64,000 nucleotides of DNA, from positions 177,097-241,096 of the forward strand of contig VRVR01000030.1 of the NCBI GenBank assembly GCA_009859145.1. The letters are read 5' to 3'. Below the pieces are notes generated by a model that saw nothing but the letters and a program-made list of their open reading frames with translations, made no database searches and was not told the DNA's origin. A program made the translations under genes and the position numbers. This DNA is from Andalucia godoyi (Eukaryota; Discoba; Jakobea; Jakobida; Andaluciidae). How positions within the stretch are numbered: the stretch's first letter is position 1; each line of letters begins with the position of its first letter. Of this stretch, positions 22,125 to 30,905 are shown one piece after another.

Positions 22125-23417
22125 ATGGAGGATCTCGATGTTGGTGCCAGACTGCAGGAATTTCTCGGTCGCACAGGTTGTTCCGACGTGGATCAAGCGC
22201 TGTCGCTTCTTGAAGCGCACGACTGGGATGTGGATGCTGCTGCTTCTGTGTTTGCGGCACAAAACGCTCCGCGGACGCGGGAGCCAGTCGTCCCGCCCCG
22301 GCAGTCAGTCGCATCTCCACGACAGGCAGCAGCACAAGGTGGAACTGCTTCTGCTCAGCCGGCCAACGGCGAAGGTTTAGGCACCTCCATCTTGTCTGCC
22401 CTTCCGTCTTTCATCCAGCGAGGAGTTCAGATTGTTGGAGGAATAGCGGGGTCGTTGTTGTCTCCAATCATTGGATCTGTTCAGAATGCACGCCCTGACT
22501 CTGGAGAGACGTTTACTGCTTACTTTGAGCGGAATTTTGGCAGGGTGCATCCGATTTTCTATCCTGGGTCCTCAGAACGGGCCATCATGGAGTCAGAAAG
22601 AACTTCAAAACTTCTTTTTATCTACCTGCATTCTCCTTCACATGCGGACACCAGCGCGTATTGTCGAGAAGTATTAGGAAATCCCGATATAGTACAGTTG
22701 TTGAACAACAATTTTATTTGCTGGGGAGGAAACATACAAGACGCTGATGGGTATGCTTTGGCATCGCATTTGTTGGTGGATGGATATCCGTTTGTCGCAG
22801 TTATTAGCGTTGGCCATGTGAATCAGTCGATCCAGATGCAGGTCTTGGCTCGTGTCTCTGGATACACAACTGCTGCGGTTCTTGCAGAAGGTTTGCAAAG
22901 AGTGCTTGAAGAACATTCTTCGTTGCAGGCAGCCGTTGTCGCGTCACAAGAAGAGCAGTCGTCCGCTCGGCAGCTTCGGGAGGAACAGGATCGAGCATAT
23001 GAGGCGGCACTGCAAGCAGATCTTCAACGTCAGGAAGAAGAACGGAGAACAGAAAGAATTTTAAGAGAAGAACAAGAACGGCAGCGACGAGAGGAAACTC
23101 AACGTCAACAAGTTGAGGAACAACGCGCAACAAGGGTGCAAGACTTTAAAAGCAGATGTGCAGCTCTCACTCCAAACCAGGATGGTGTGTGTGTTCTCAG
23201 AATTCGCATGCCAAATGGTCCGTTGCAAATTACAGTGAAACAATCCGAGACCATGGACATTGTGTATGATTTCGCAGCGCATGAAGGGAAAGTTCTCGCG
23301 GGAGCAAACTTTTGTCTTTGTACAAACATTCCGCCAGCCGAATACGGCCGGGAGAAGCTGGTACGCGACGTCACGCAAGGAGCAAAGCAAGTGCAGCTAT
23401 TTTTCAAAGAGAAGTGA
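22125..23417 (+). CDS. FAF2: UBA-UAS-UBX protein, FAF2/UBXD8-like
   Basis: In 430 aa the domain order is: a UBA-like helical bundle (residues about 5-48, CSDVDQALSLLEAHDWDVDAAASVF), a hydrophobic glycine-rich segment around 105-125 (VQIVGGIAGSLLSPIIGS), a thioredoxin-like UAS domain (about 130-260, KLLFIYLHSPSHADTSAYCR), a charged coiled coil (about 265-345), and a C-terminal UBX domain (about 350-430, LRIRMPNGPLQITV ... QVQLFFKEK). This is the layout of FAF2/UBXD8, which binds ubiquitylated clients and recruits p97/Cdc48 at the ER membrane or lipid droplets in ER-associated degradation. The hydrophobic segment is shorter than the usual hairpin, so FAF1 or a soluble paralogue is possible. Confidence 0.88.
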   Translation: MEDLDVGARLQEFLGRTGCSDVDQALSLLEAHDWDVDAAASVFAAQNAPRTREPVVPPRQSVASPRQAAAQGGTASAQPANGEGLGTSILSALPSFIQRGVQIVGGIAGSLLSPIIGSVQNARPDSGETFTAYFERNFGRVHPIFYPGSSERAIMESERTSKLLFIYLHSPSHADTSAYCREVLGNPDIVQLLNNNFICWGGNIQDADGYALASHLLVDGYPFVAVISVGHVNQSIQMQVLARVSGYTTAAVLAEGLQRVLEEHSSLQAAVVASQEEQSSARQLREEQDRAYEAALQADLQRQEEERRTERILREEQERQRREETQRQQVEEQRATRVQDFKSRCAALTPNQDGVCVLRIRMPNGPLQITVKQSETMDIVYDFAAHEGKVLAGANFCLCTNIPPAEYGREKLVRDVTQGAKQVQLFFKEK

Positions 23418-23429
23418 TAAACAGTGACC

Positions 23430-24335
23430 TCACTTAGATTTGACGGACATCATTTGAGTTAGATTTGCAGTCGAAATGGGCATAACGGCGTGAATTCCAT
23501 CATCAACTTCGTTCATCAGCGTCGCATAATGCCCAGGCGAAAGATATTCCCGCAAGAATGCACAGTAGATGGCGATGGGGAACAAACCAAAACAGAAAAG
23601 ATATGCAACGGCAGACACACACAGCCCGCTATCCTTGCAATCCCCCATCAGGAAGCCTGCTATGGTATTCAACAAGTCAATGCAGCACATGAACACAAAA
23701 TACAAGTAGTAACTGCGCTTTGCTGGAAGAACATATCTCCATTTTGTATGTGGAATTGCTAGAAAAACGACGTAAACCAGGACCAAGATGGCGTTCGAAA
23801 CAGCCATATATAGGGCGGCATACCCTTGCGCACCAATAAGAAATCCTCGAATGCATGTTGCATCCGATTGTGTTATCGTGTAAATTTCCGCAGCGGCATC
23901 CAACATGCTGAAGATAAACGAAAAGATGGCAGTTTTCCAAAAGAACGCAGTATTCTTTTCCGCAGACCACGCGGAAGAGACAAAGAAAAAAATAATAGAA
24001 TCTTCTAAAAAGATGCATAAAAAATCCAACAGCGTCAACAAAGATTGTCCGATACGTGAACTTGTTTGTGAACGATGGACCGTTAGGGACATTACTAAAA
24101 TCATAGCAGATAGAAGGCAAACAGCCCACACAAGAATGTAGTATATTCTCAGGATAAGTGACTCTGTTCTTCGCAATATAGATGTAGCCGTGCTCATTCT
24201 AAAGCTGAGATAGAGACAGAACAAAGCGCACGGACATAGAGTGATGAATTGCAATGCAGATGCAAGAAATTCGTCATTCGGATATTCCACAAGGAACAAA
24301 CACGTTCCTGACGAATCCAGATCACATTGAAACAT
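23430..24335 (-). CDS. TPRA1/GPR175-like seven-transmembrane protein
   Basis: The 301-aa product has seven hydrophobic segments with short loops. The last third (LPAKRSYYLYFVFMC ... YLFCFGLFPIAIYCAFLREYL) matches the conserved end of the TPRA1/TPRA40 (Tmemb_40) family, which includes plant and protist homologues implicated in G-protein-linked signalling. An extracellular CDLDSSGTC-like loop precedes the first segment. I start at the ATG at 24333-24335, since the frame above it lacks ATG. The C-terminal tail is short and acidic. The gene ends 12 bases after the FAF2-like stop on the opposite strand. The ligand is unknown. Confidence 0.8.
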   Translation of the reverse strand: MFQCDLDSSGTCLFLVEYPNDEFLASALQFITLCPCALFCLYLSFRMSTATSILRRTESLILRIYYILVWAVCLLSAMILVMSLTVHRSQTSSRIGQSLLTLLDFLCIFLEDSIIFFFVSSAWSAEKNTAFFWKTAIFSFIFSMLDAAAEIYTITQSDATCIRGFLIGAQGYAALYMAVSNAILVLVYVVFLAIPHTKWRYVLPAKRSYYLYFVFMCCIDLLNTIAGFLMGDCKDSGLCVSAVAYLFCFGLFPIAIYCAFLREYLSPGHYATLMNEVDDGIHAVMPISTANLTQMMSVKSK

Positions 24336-25791
24336 TTTCGCAAATCTCGTTGGAAACTGTGGCAATGGCAAGCGAAACTAAAAAAACAAAAGAGAAATGG
24401 CGGACTGTGGTTAGTGAAAAAAGAAGGAAAAGAGCTTGATCAGTCGCGGTCTCGAGGATGGGCGGGACTGTGAAGTTCGTTCAGGAAATTCGGGAAATTC
24501 CCCGGTGTTTTTCTGTGACACCTCGGTGCCATGCGTACCTTCGACTATGTCAAGGACTATACCCGGACGTTGCCGCAGGTTCGATGAGCAGAATGAAACT
24601 GTAAATGATTCTTCAACAACCGAGAATCATCATGTTTTTGTTTAATTTAGAAGGAACTGCAATTCTGTTTTCCAAGGTGACATTCCGCAAGCACGTGATT
24701 ATTCTCATTCCTGGATTCCCCGTCGTATGAAGAAGACAGTGGTCCAGGACAGCGGGAGAATGGAAAGAAGGCTTTTTGAAAAAAAGAACTGTGCGCAAAT
24801 CTGAAAGCAAAGAATCAAAAGGAAGTGGATGTCGAGACCGAAAATGGCGAACGGAACGCTCCGTCAACGAAGTGCCATTGGATTGGATTCGGAGCGACGT
24901 CGTTCGAAGACAATACTAGGACCAATTTTTGCTGGCTTCGCTTTGCATTTCAAGGAAATAGTGTAGGCCAGCGATAGAAAATCATCTTCCCAACCAAATC
25001 ATTTTCATTTGCATGGCTGTTTGTGTGGTTTTTTCTTTCTGGCATGGACTTGAAAAGCGCAGTAAAGCAGCTGTAGCGAATCGAAAAGGAGACTTCCAAA
25101 AAAGGCTTGGACAGTAAAAGCGGTGATAAGGGTTGGTTGATGAACCATCAACCACGCCCGACAGTCTGCCCACACCCGCGAACCCAGTCGAAAAAATCCC
25201 CCGTTTTCCAAAACATCGATTTCCACTGGGCGTTCGAAATTCCACATTGTTTTCCCTCTTCTCTTTTTTCCTTCATTTATATCAAATTTCATTTTCACTA
25301 CATTCTGACAGCAGTAATTTCAAGAACATTTGCTTCATTGTGTTTCCAGACACAGTCGTTTCTCTTTTACTCTCCTATTCTCCTTACTCCTCCTGAAGGA
25401 ATATATACCCTCTTGTTTCCTTGATCCTTGTGGACAAGGTGACACTCCTTGTTTCTGTGGCTTGTTTTTCCCCTTACGTCATTGTATATTTTTATTGATA
25501 GTCTCTTGGTTCTTCGTGCCTTTCTTTTTTTTTCTGATTGTTTTGGATCTGGGAGGTTATTCCTGCCATGTAATCAGTTTTCGCTTTCACTTCGCTCCTA
25601 TTTAATATTATTATTATTATATATATCATTGCTTCCTTCCTTCTTTCTCTTTTCTCTTCTTGAATATTTTTTGTTTCGTTTTTTTTTTCGCTGTATTGTT
25701 CTCCGGATTCTCAATTTCCGACAATCCATACGTTTTATCGTTGCTCCTTTTTTCGGCTTCACAATTTTAATCAGTATCTAATTTATTCACG
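24336..25791. other. Long intergenic region and leader of the CCCH gene
   Basis: About 1.45 kb. I see no coding frame with protein-like composition and no recognisable tRNA or snRNA. From about 25250 to 25790 the plus strand is strongly pyrimidine-rich, with a run of TTATTATTATTATATATA at 25605-25625; this looks like the promoter and long leader of the zinc-finger gene at 25792. Confidence 0.45.
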
Positions 25792-26625
25792 ATGTCTGCA
25801 ACCTATCTTTCTGGACATCCGACGCGCTTTGGTGCGAATCGTCGCGCTCCGGAACCGCTGCCTCTTGTTTCAAACTCCGGGCCCTCCGCATTCTATGGCT
25901 CCTCATCCCAAATGCTCGTTTCTCACTGTCTAGATGCTTCTCTGGAAGAGGAGGAAGTCCTTTCTGATGATTGCGGAACGTCATCGTCCGTGTGTTCTTC
26001 TGGATCGTCAAGCACAACATCTTCACGCACTTCGTCCTTGGTATGCCAATCGTTTCTCCCAGCCTCAAGCAGTACTTCAGTGAAGGGACCGGTTCTCGGG
26101 TCCGGAGGATCAGCCGGCACATACAATTCTGCGGTGGGGTTGCCGTCTTCTCCTAAAAACTCAGCAATGTTGCTTCAAGCACAGACACAGACGATGATCG
26201 CCCAGGCTGTTGATACGGGGAAGGAGGCCCCAATTACTGCAAAAGAACTGGAAGCCATATCAAAAAGCCCCTTATATAAGACAGAAATATGTCGTAACTG
26301 GCAAGAACGTGGTTCATGCTCGCTGGGTATCCGATGTTTGTTTGCACATGGAGATCATGAGTTGAGACCCAAGGAACGGCACAAGAAGTATAAGACACAG
26401 CTCTGCAAGTTCTATCATGCACAGGGATACTGTTCGTACGGAACTCGTTGCTGCTTCACTCATGAACCTTGTCCATTGTTTCCTTGCACGTCTGCATCTG
26501 CTGGAGCGCAGGTTAGAGGGTTCATCGTGGTTTGCGTTCCAAATCGCCTTTGTTGCTTCAAGCACATGACACAATCGTCTTCTGCAGAAGAAACAGAACG
26601 GAACAATGCATCAAGCATTGAATAA
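25792..26625 (+). CDS. Tandem CCCH zinc-finger protein (TIS11/ZFP36-type)
   Basis: The 277-aa protein has two C-x8-C-x5-C-x3-H fingers: C167, C176, C182, H186 and C205, C214, C220, H224, each led by YKTEIC or YKTQLC, with an 18-residue linker. This exact spacing defines the TTP/TIS11 RNA-binding domain, which recognises UAUUUAU-type AU-rich elements and promotes deadenylation and decay of mRNA. The first 150 residues are Ser-rich and probably disordered, with phosphorylatable stretches. The C-terminal 45 residues after the fingers lack a recognisable CNOT1-binding motif. It is likely a cytoplasmic regulator of mRNA turnover. Confidence 0.93.
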   Translation: MSATYLSGHPTRFGANRRAPEPLPLVSNSGPSAFYGSSSQMLVSHCLDASLEEEEVLSDDCGTSSSVCSSGSSSTTSSRTSSLVCQSFLPASSSTSVKGPVLGSGGSAGTYNSAVGLPSSPKNSAMLLQAQTQTMIAQAVDTGKEAPITAKELEAISKSPLYKTEICRNWQERGSCSLGIRCLFAHGDHELRPKERHKKYKTQLCKFYHAQGYCSYGTRCCFTHEPCPLFPCTSASAGAQVRGFIVVCVPNRLCCFKHMTQSSSAEETERNNASSIE

Positions 26626-27471
26626 TATTAGCCGATATACAAGCAAAATCATTTATCCCCTCCTTCGTTCGTAAAATTATGATTTATGTTTACCGTTGCT
26701 CATTTTTGCTTTCTCAAAACATTTGAAGTTATAAAACTTGCAAATTCACTTCATAAACACGTGATATAAGAACACATGGGATGAACATAATCTAATAGCC
26801 AAACATGAAGGCCATCAAGAGATGACGGCAAATCTCCCGGACGAAGGCCAGTCAAGTGCCAACAAAAAAAAATGTCGAAAGGCAGTAAAGACGGCCGCAT
26901 GAGGACAGAGAGACAATCGACCACACTTGCGTGTTGACGCTCAGAAACAGAAGTCTGGAAAACCAGACAATGCAACGATGCCGCCAAAACTCTGCCATCA
27001 AGCCGAGGAATACCAGAACTGCTTTTTCTTCTAGAGGAAAGATCCGGCTGCTGCTTACAACGTGTGCTCAACCGCTATCCGAGCGGTCAACCGGGCTCCT
27101 TTGATATCCTACGAGGAACTCCGATTTATGTCAGGTTTCGTGCACAGGTCGATCATCTTCTTGCGGTATCTTCATCATGTGTTTACGAAGTCACTCTGAC
27201 GAGGAGTTATCAAGTTTCGCAGCAGACACTCTGGAACATGAGCTCACTTTTTCTCACTGGCATTCAGTACCGTTAAATGGTCCGAAAACAGGAATGTTAA
27301 TCTGTGCAAAAGCCAAGCCAAAATGAAGAAATGTCAGTCACCGCAAATGTTGTTAAAATGTACTGTTTACAGGAACGAAATAAGGAAACAAAAAGCAGCA
27401 ATTTACCAAAACGAAAGTTAAATGCGACACTTAGGAGTTGCTCAAACAGACACCCAAACGCAGACAGACAA
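26626..27471. other. Intergenic region left of the retrotransposon
   Basis: About 850 bases. Short frames on both strands (for example 26751-27071 minus, 27064-27276 plus) have no family resemblance. No RNA gene is recognised. Confidence 0.4.
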
Positions 27472-27707
27472 TGTTGAGTAACAGTGTCTGAACTGACTTG
27501 TAGTCAACTGCATTTGACGTACGTATGACGTACGTATGACGTATTTAATGACGTATGAGGTTATAGGAGAGATGTGCTCTGAGTTCGTATTTAAGGAGCT
27601 GTTCGTTTATTTGTTTGTTTGTCTGTTTTCGTTTTCTCACTATAATAAATCACACACAAAACTATCTTTTATTATCCCTGGTTATATCTTTAACAGGACA
27701 TGCTACA
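27472..27707 (+). repeat. 5' LTR (236 bp)
   Basis: The LTR starts TGTTGAGTAACA and ends TGCTACA, with imperfect terminal inverted repeats (TGTTGAGTAACA / TGCTACA). The upstream part holds four TGACGTA motifs at 27515, 27526, 27537 and 27549. A TATTTAAG box lies near 27588 and an AATAAA signal near 27644. Confidence 0.9.
27515..27555 (+). promoter_or_regulatory. TGACGTA array in the LTR
   Basis: Four TGACGTA cores spaced 11, 11 and 12 bp (three in the 3' LTR at 30724, 30735 and 30747). They resemble CRE/ATF half-palindromes and fall on one helical face, a likely U3 enhancer. Confidence 0.5.
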
Positions 27708-27710
27708 ATA

Positions 27711-27719
27711 GGTTATGAG
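27711..27719 (+). promoter_or_regulatory. Primer-binding site, half-tRNA (initiator Met) type
   Basis: GGTTATGAG begins three bases after the 5' LTR. Its complement CTCATAACC contains a CAU anticodon flanked as in initiator tRNA-Met loops. Drosophila copia uses the same internal tRNA site. Confidence 0.65.
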
Positions 27720-28728
27720 ACTGTTCGCGAGTATGAATCAACAAGATACTGTCGAAAAGTTCGGAGGTGATGACTATCACCTGTCCAGCGTGAAGCTGAA
27801 GATGTTGTTGATGCCTCAGGGATTGTGGGACGTTGTGGTGTGCGACAAACTACAACCGCAGGATAGTCAGAGGGCATGTAAGGCGTTAGGAATAATGGGA
27901 ATGGCTCTCAAGGATAGTGTCTTGGTTGGCATGGGGTTTCACGCAATCGAAACGCCAAGGGAAGCGTGGGACAAGCTGGCGATGACGTACGGGAAGAAAT
28001 CGACTGTACGCAAGTTGCTGTCGAGACAGCAGTTACAGCAGGTGGTTATGCAAGAGGGAGAAGATGTGCAGAAGTACATCGCGAAGGTCAACGGTTTGGT
28101 TGATGAGTTGTCTCTTGCAGGAGTGGCAATATCAAGTGAGGATGTAGTCGCAAAAATGCTGCTGGGGTTGCCTAAGTCGTGGTCGTCACTGGTGGCAGCA
28201 TGACCAAATATGCCAGAGGAACAACTGACGAAGGAGTACATCATACAGCGGTCGGAGTATGGGCAACAGAAGACGATGCAGGGTGGCATCGGTGAGGTTG
28301 CCATGATCTTTCAAGTGAAGAAAGTGTGGAACAACAAGAAAAAGAAGTTTAAAGAGCGTTGTTTCAACTGCAACAAGATCGGTCACAAGAAGCAGGAGTG
28401 CCCAAAGGAAAAGGACAGCAAGGAGAGAGCGGAAGTGTCTAAGGCACTGGTGTCAGATGCTGGAAGCTCTGATGATGCATACGTCTTTCTGACGGATTCA
28501 GTGTCACAAGATGCGAATTGGGTTGTGGACTCTGGTGCTTCGGAACACATGTTCAAAAATAAAGAGGATTTTTGCACTTACGAAGTTGTGCAGGGTAGAT
28601 CGGTCAGAATGGTGGATGGAAAAGCCACGAAAATAGTTGGTAGTGGATGTGTCGAGTTGTTGTTGCGAGATGGTGAAAAGATGCGCAAGGTCGTGTTGAA
28701 TAGTGTCTTACAAATTTGTTGTCGGTAG
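27715..28728 (+). pseudogene. Retrotransposon gag-protease region
   Basis: The gag frame runs 27715-28203 (copia gag signatures such as AWDKLAMTYGKKS and VAKMLLGLPKSW), is cut by a TGA at 28201-28203, and reopens at 28210. A CCHC zinc knuckle (CFNCNKIGHKKQECP) lies near 28362-28406, and the protease motif VVDSGASEHM near 28520-28550. The frame is lost at about 28728, where the polyprotein continues in another phase. Confidence 0.85.
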
Positions 28729-30701
28729 CCCGTTTAATGGACCGTGGATACCGAACAATGTTCGAAGAAGGAAAATGCAAGATTGTGGATGCTGAAGGAG
28801 GCATTGTATGTTCTGCACCAGTGAGTTGTGGCATTGTGCGTCTTAAATGTTCGTCTGCTCGTGCATTCGCGGTGGCAAACGGAAGTACGAATACAGAATT
28901 GTGGCACCGTTGCATGGGCCACATTGCTCCGTCGGCAATCTTGCAAATGAAAACTCGTGAGATGGTGGCAGGTCTGGGCACTGCTCACATTGAAAAGGAG
29001 ATGAGTTTTTGCGAAGCATGTCTGGAAGGTAAGCAGCATGCAGCAAATGTTCCCAGAGCGGCTGATCACAGTGGCGTTCGTGATGTTCTGGACCTGGTCC
29101 ACTCAGAGGTTGTCGGTCCAATGTCCATAGCAACGTACTCGGGATAGCGATACTATATGGAGTTTGTGGATGACTATTCTCGGATGATATGGATTTATGC
29201 ATTAAGGGCCAAGAGTGAGGTGATCGTTAGGTTCAAGGAGTTCAAGGCAATGGTGGGACTCAGACCGGGCGGAAGATCAAGATTTTCAGGTCAGACAACG
29301 GAGGTGAATATGAGTCCGAGGAGTTCAACAAGCTGTTGAGGGAAGCAGGCATTGTGCACCAGAGGTCGGCGCCGTTCACACCGCAACAAAACGGAGTGGT
29401 AGAACGCCGCAATCGTTCGGTAATGGAGATGGTAAGAGCAATGTTGCAGCATGCACGGCTGGACAAGTTATTCTGGTTTGATGCAGTCGCAACTGCAGTG
29501 CATGTGAAGAATCGCTGTCCAAATGCTGCTCTCGGATACAAGACTCCCGCGGAACAGTTCAATGGATCGAAACCGGATGTGAGTCATTTCAGGCTGTTCG
29601 GATGCGATGCATGTGTCTTACTTGAGGATGGGTCGCAAACCAAGTTGGACAGTAAGGTCAAGAAAGGAGTGGTTACTGGCTTTCTATATGACAATGGAGT
29701 AAAAGGATATCGAATCAACGATCAAGGGACTGGTAGGATTGTTGTCAGTCGGAATGTGCAGTTCAATGAGACAAGTATGTGTGCTACTAACGCGCATGGA
29801 ACGGGCGAGGATGAAACTAGACGTTGGTGCTACCTGAGGAAAACGTTGAAGATGGCGAGTTGCAAGTCAGTGAGAATCCAGTATCGGGACAAGTGGGAGC
29901 ATTGACCCTGCGTCGTTCAACAAGAGTTCGTCGTGCAAATTCAAACTGGTGGGAAACCGATGCGAGTGCAAACACGGTTGATACTGAACCCAGTTCTGTT
30001 GGCGATGCATTAGCAAGTGCGGATTCTGCAAATTGGATGGAAGCCATACGTACGGAAATGGATTCGATTCGGAAGAACGATGTATACGAGTTGAATGAGT
30101 TGCCTCAGTGTGGAAAGGCAATCGGATGTCGATGGATTTTTCGGACCAAGAAGGATGCTAACGGGAATGTGGAACGGTACAAGGCGCGACTGGTTGCAAG
30201 TGGATATGGTCAGAATCCCGGAATTGATTTTACAGAAGCGTTTGCACCAGTGGCGAAGTTCAGCAGTATTCGAACAATATTGGCAATAGCAGCACTGGAA
30301 CGGTTTGAAGTGCATCAAATGGATGTGAAGACAGCATTTCTGAACGGGAATTTGGAAGAGGAGGTTTTTATGGAACAATCAGATGGAACGATCGAAAAGG
30401 GCAAGGAAAAACTCGTGTGGATACTGAAGAAATTGGAATGGAGAACTGTGGCACAGTTAGCACTCCTATGGAAGGGCAGGACAATCAAAATGGACCGAAT
30501 TCAGTGGATTCAGGACTTTATCGTCAAGCTGTTGGATGTCTAATGTACCTGATGGTAGGAACTCGTCCAGACATTGCGTTTTCTGTCAGTTATGTGAGCA
30601 GATTCTTGGAATCTCCAATGGCAGAACACCGGACAACAGTCAAACGGATTATGCGTCACTTGGCAGGTACTGTGAAACCTGTGTTGAGTAACAGTGTCTG
30701 A
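28716..30701 (+). pseudogene. Retrotransposon integrase-reverse transcriptase region
   Basis: The integrase zinc-binding segment (LWHRCMGH ... CEACLEGKQH) is at about 28901-29036. The core follows in several phases: FVDDYSRMIW near 29160, a frameshifted SDNGGE region near 29290, and PQQNGVVERRNRS near 29380-29420. The RT N-terminal half (RWIFRTKK ... VHQMDVKTAFLNGNLEEEV) is at about 30130-30370. It then jumps to the post-RT segment (STPMEG ... YLMVGTRPDIAFSV) with the YVDD core absent, and ends at the 3' LTR without RNase H. Confidence 0.88.
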
Positions 30702-30905
30702 ACTGACTACATTCAACTGCATTTGACGTACTTATGACGTATTCAATGACGTATGAGGTTATAAGAGAGAAGTGCTCTGAGTTCGTATTTCAGGAGCTAT
30801 TTGTTTATTTGTTTGTTTGTCTGTTTTCGTTTTCTCACTATAATAAATCACACACAAAACTATCTTTTATTATCCCTGGTTATATCTTTGACTGGATATG
30901 TTACA
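30682..30905 (+). repeat. 3' LTR (224 bp)
   Basis: Near-identical to the 5' LTR, starting TGTTGAGTAACA and ending TGTTACA. It lacks one 11-bp TGACGTA unit and a few nearby bases, and has scattered substitutions, so the two LTRs have diverged since insertion. Confidence 0.9.

Larger units (their letters stand above)
27472..30905 (+). mobile_element. Ty1/copia LTR retrotransposon, decayed and internally deleted
   Basis: Two direct LTRs bound a 3.43-kb element. Between them in copia order are gag with a zinc knuckle, an aspartic protease motif (DSGASEH), integrase (HHCC region and core), and reverse transcriptase pieces. The primer-binding site right after the 5' LTR reads GGTTATGAG, complementary to a CAU-anticodon loop, implying a half-tRNA (initiator Met) primer as in Drosophila copia. 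Stops and frameshifts break the frame at about 28201, 28728, 29145, 29260, 29905 and 30420. The RT catalytic core, RNase H and polypurine tract are missing. The flanking 5-mers (GACAA and GTAAT) do not match, so no target-site duplication is visible. It is not autonomous. Confidence 0.93.

Noticed and set aside
26517-26625. Possible intron near the end of the CCCH gene (GTTAGA donor)
   Set aside because: All other introns here use GTATG or GTACG donors, and the frame stays open to a stop, so no intron is required.
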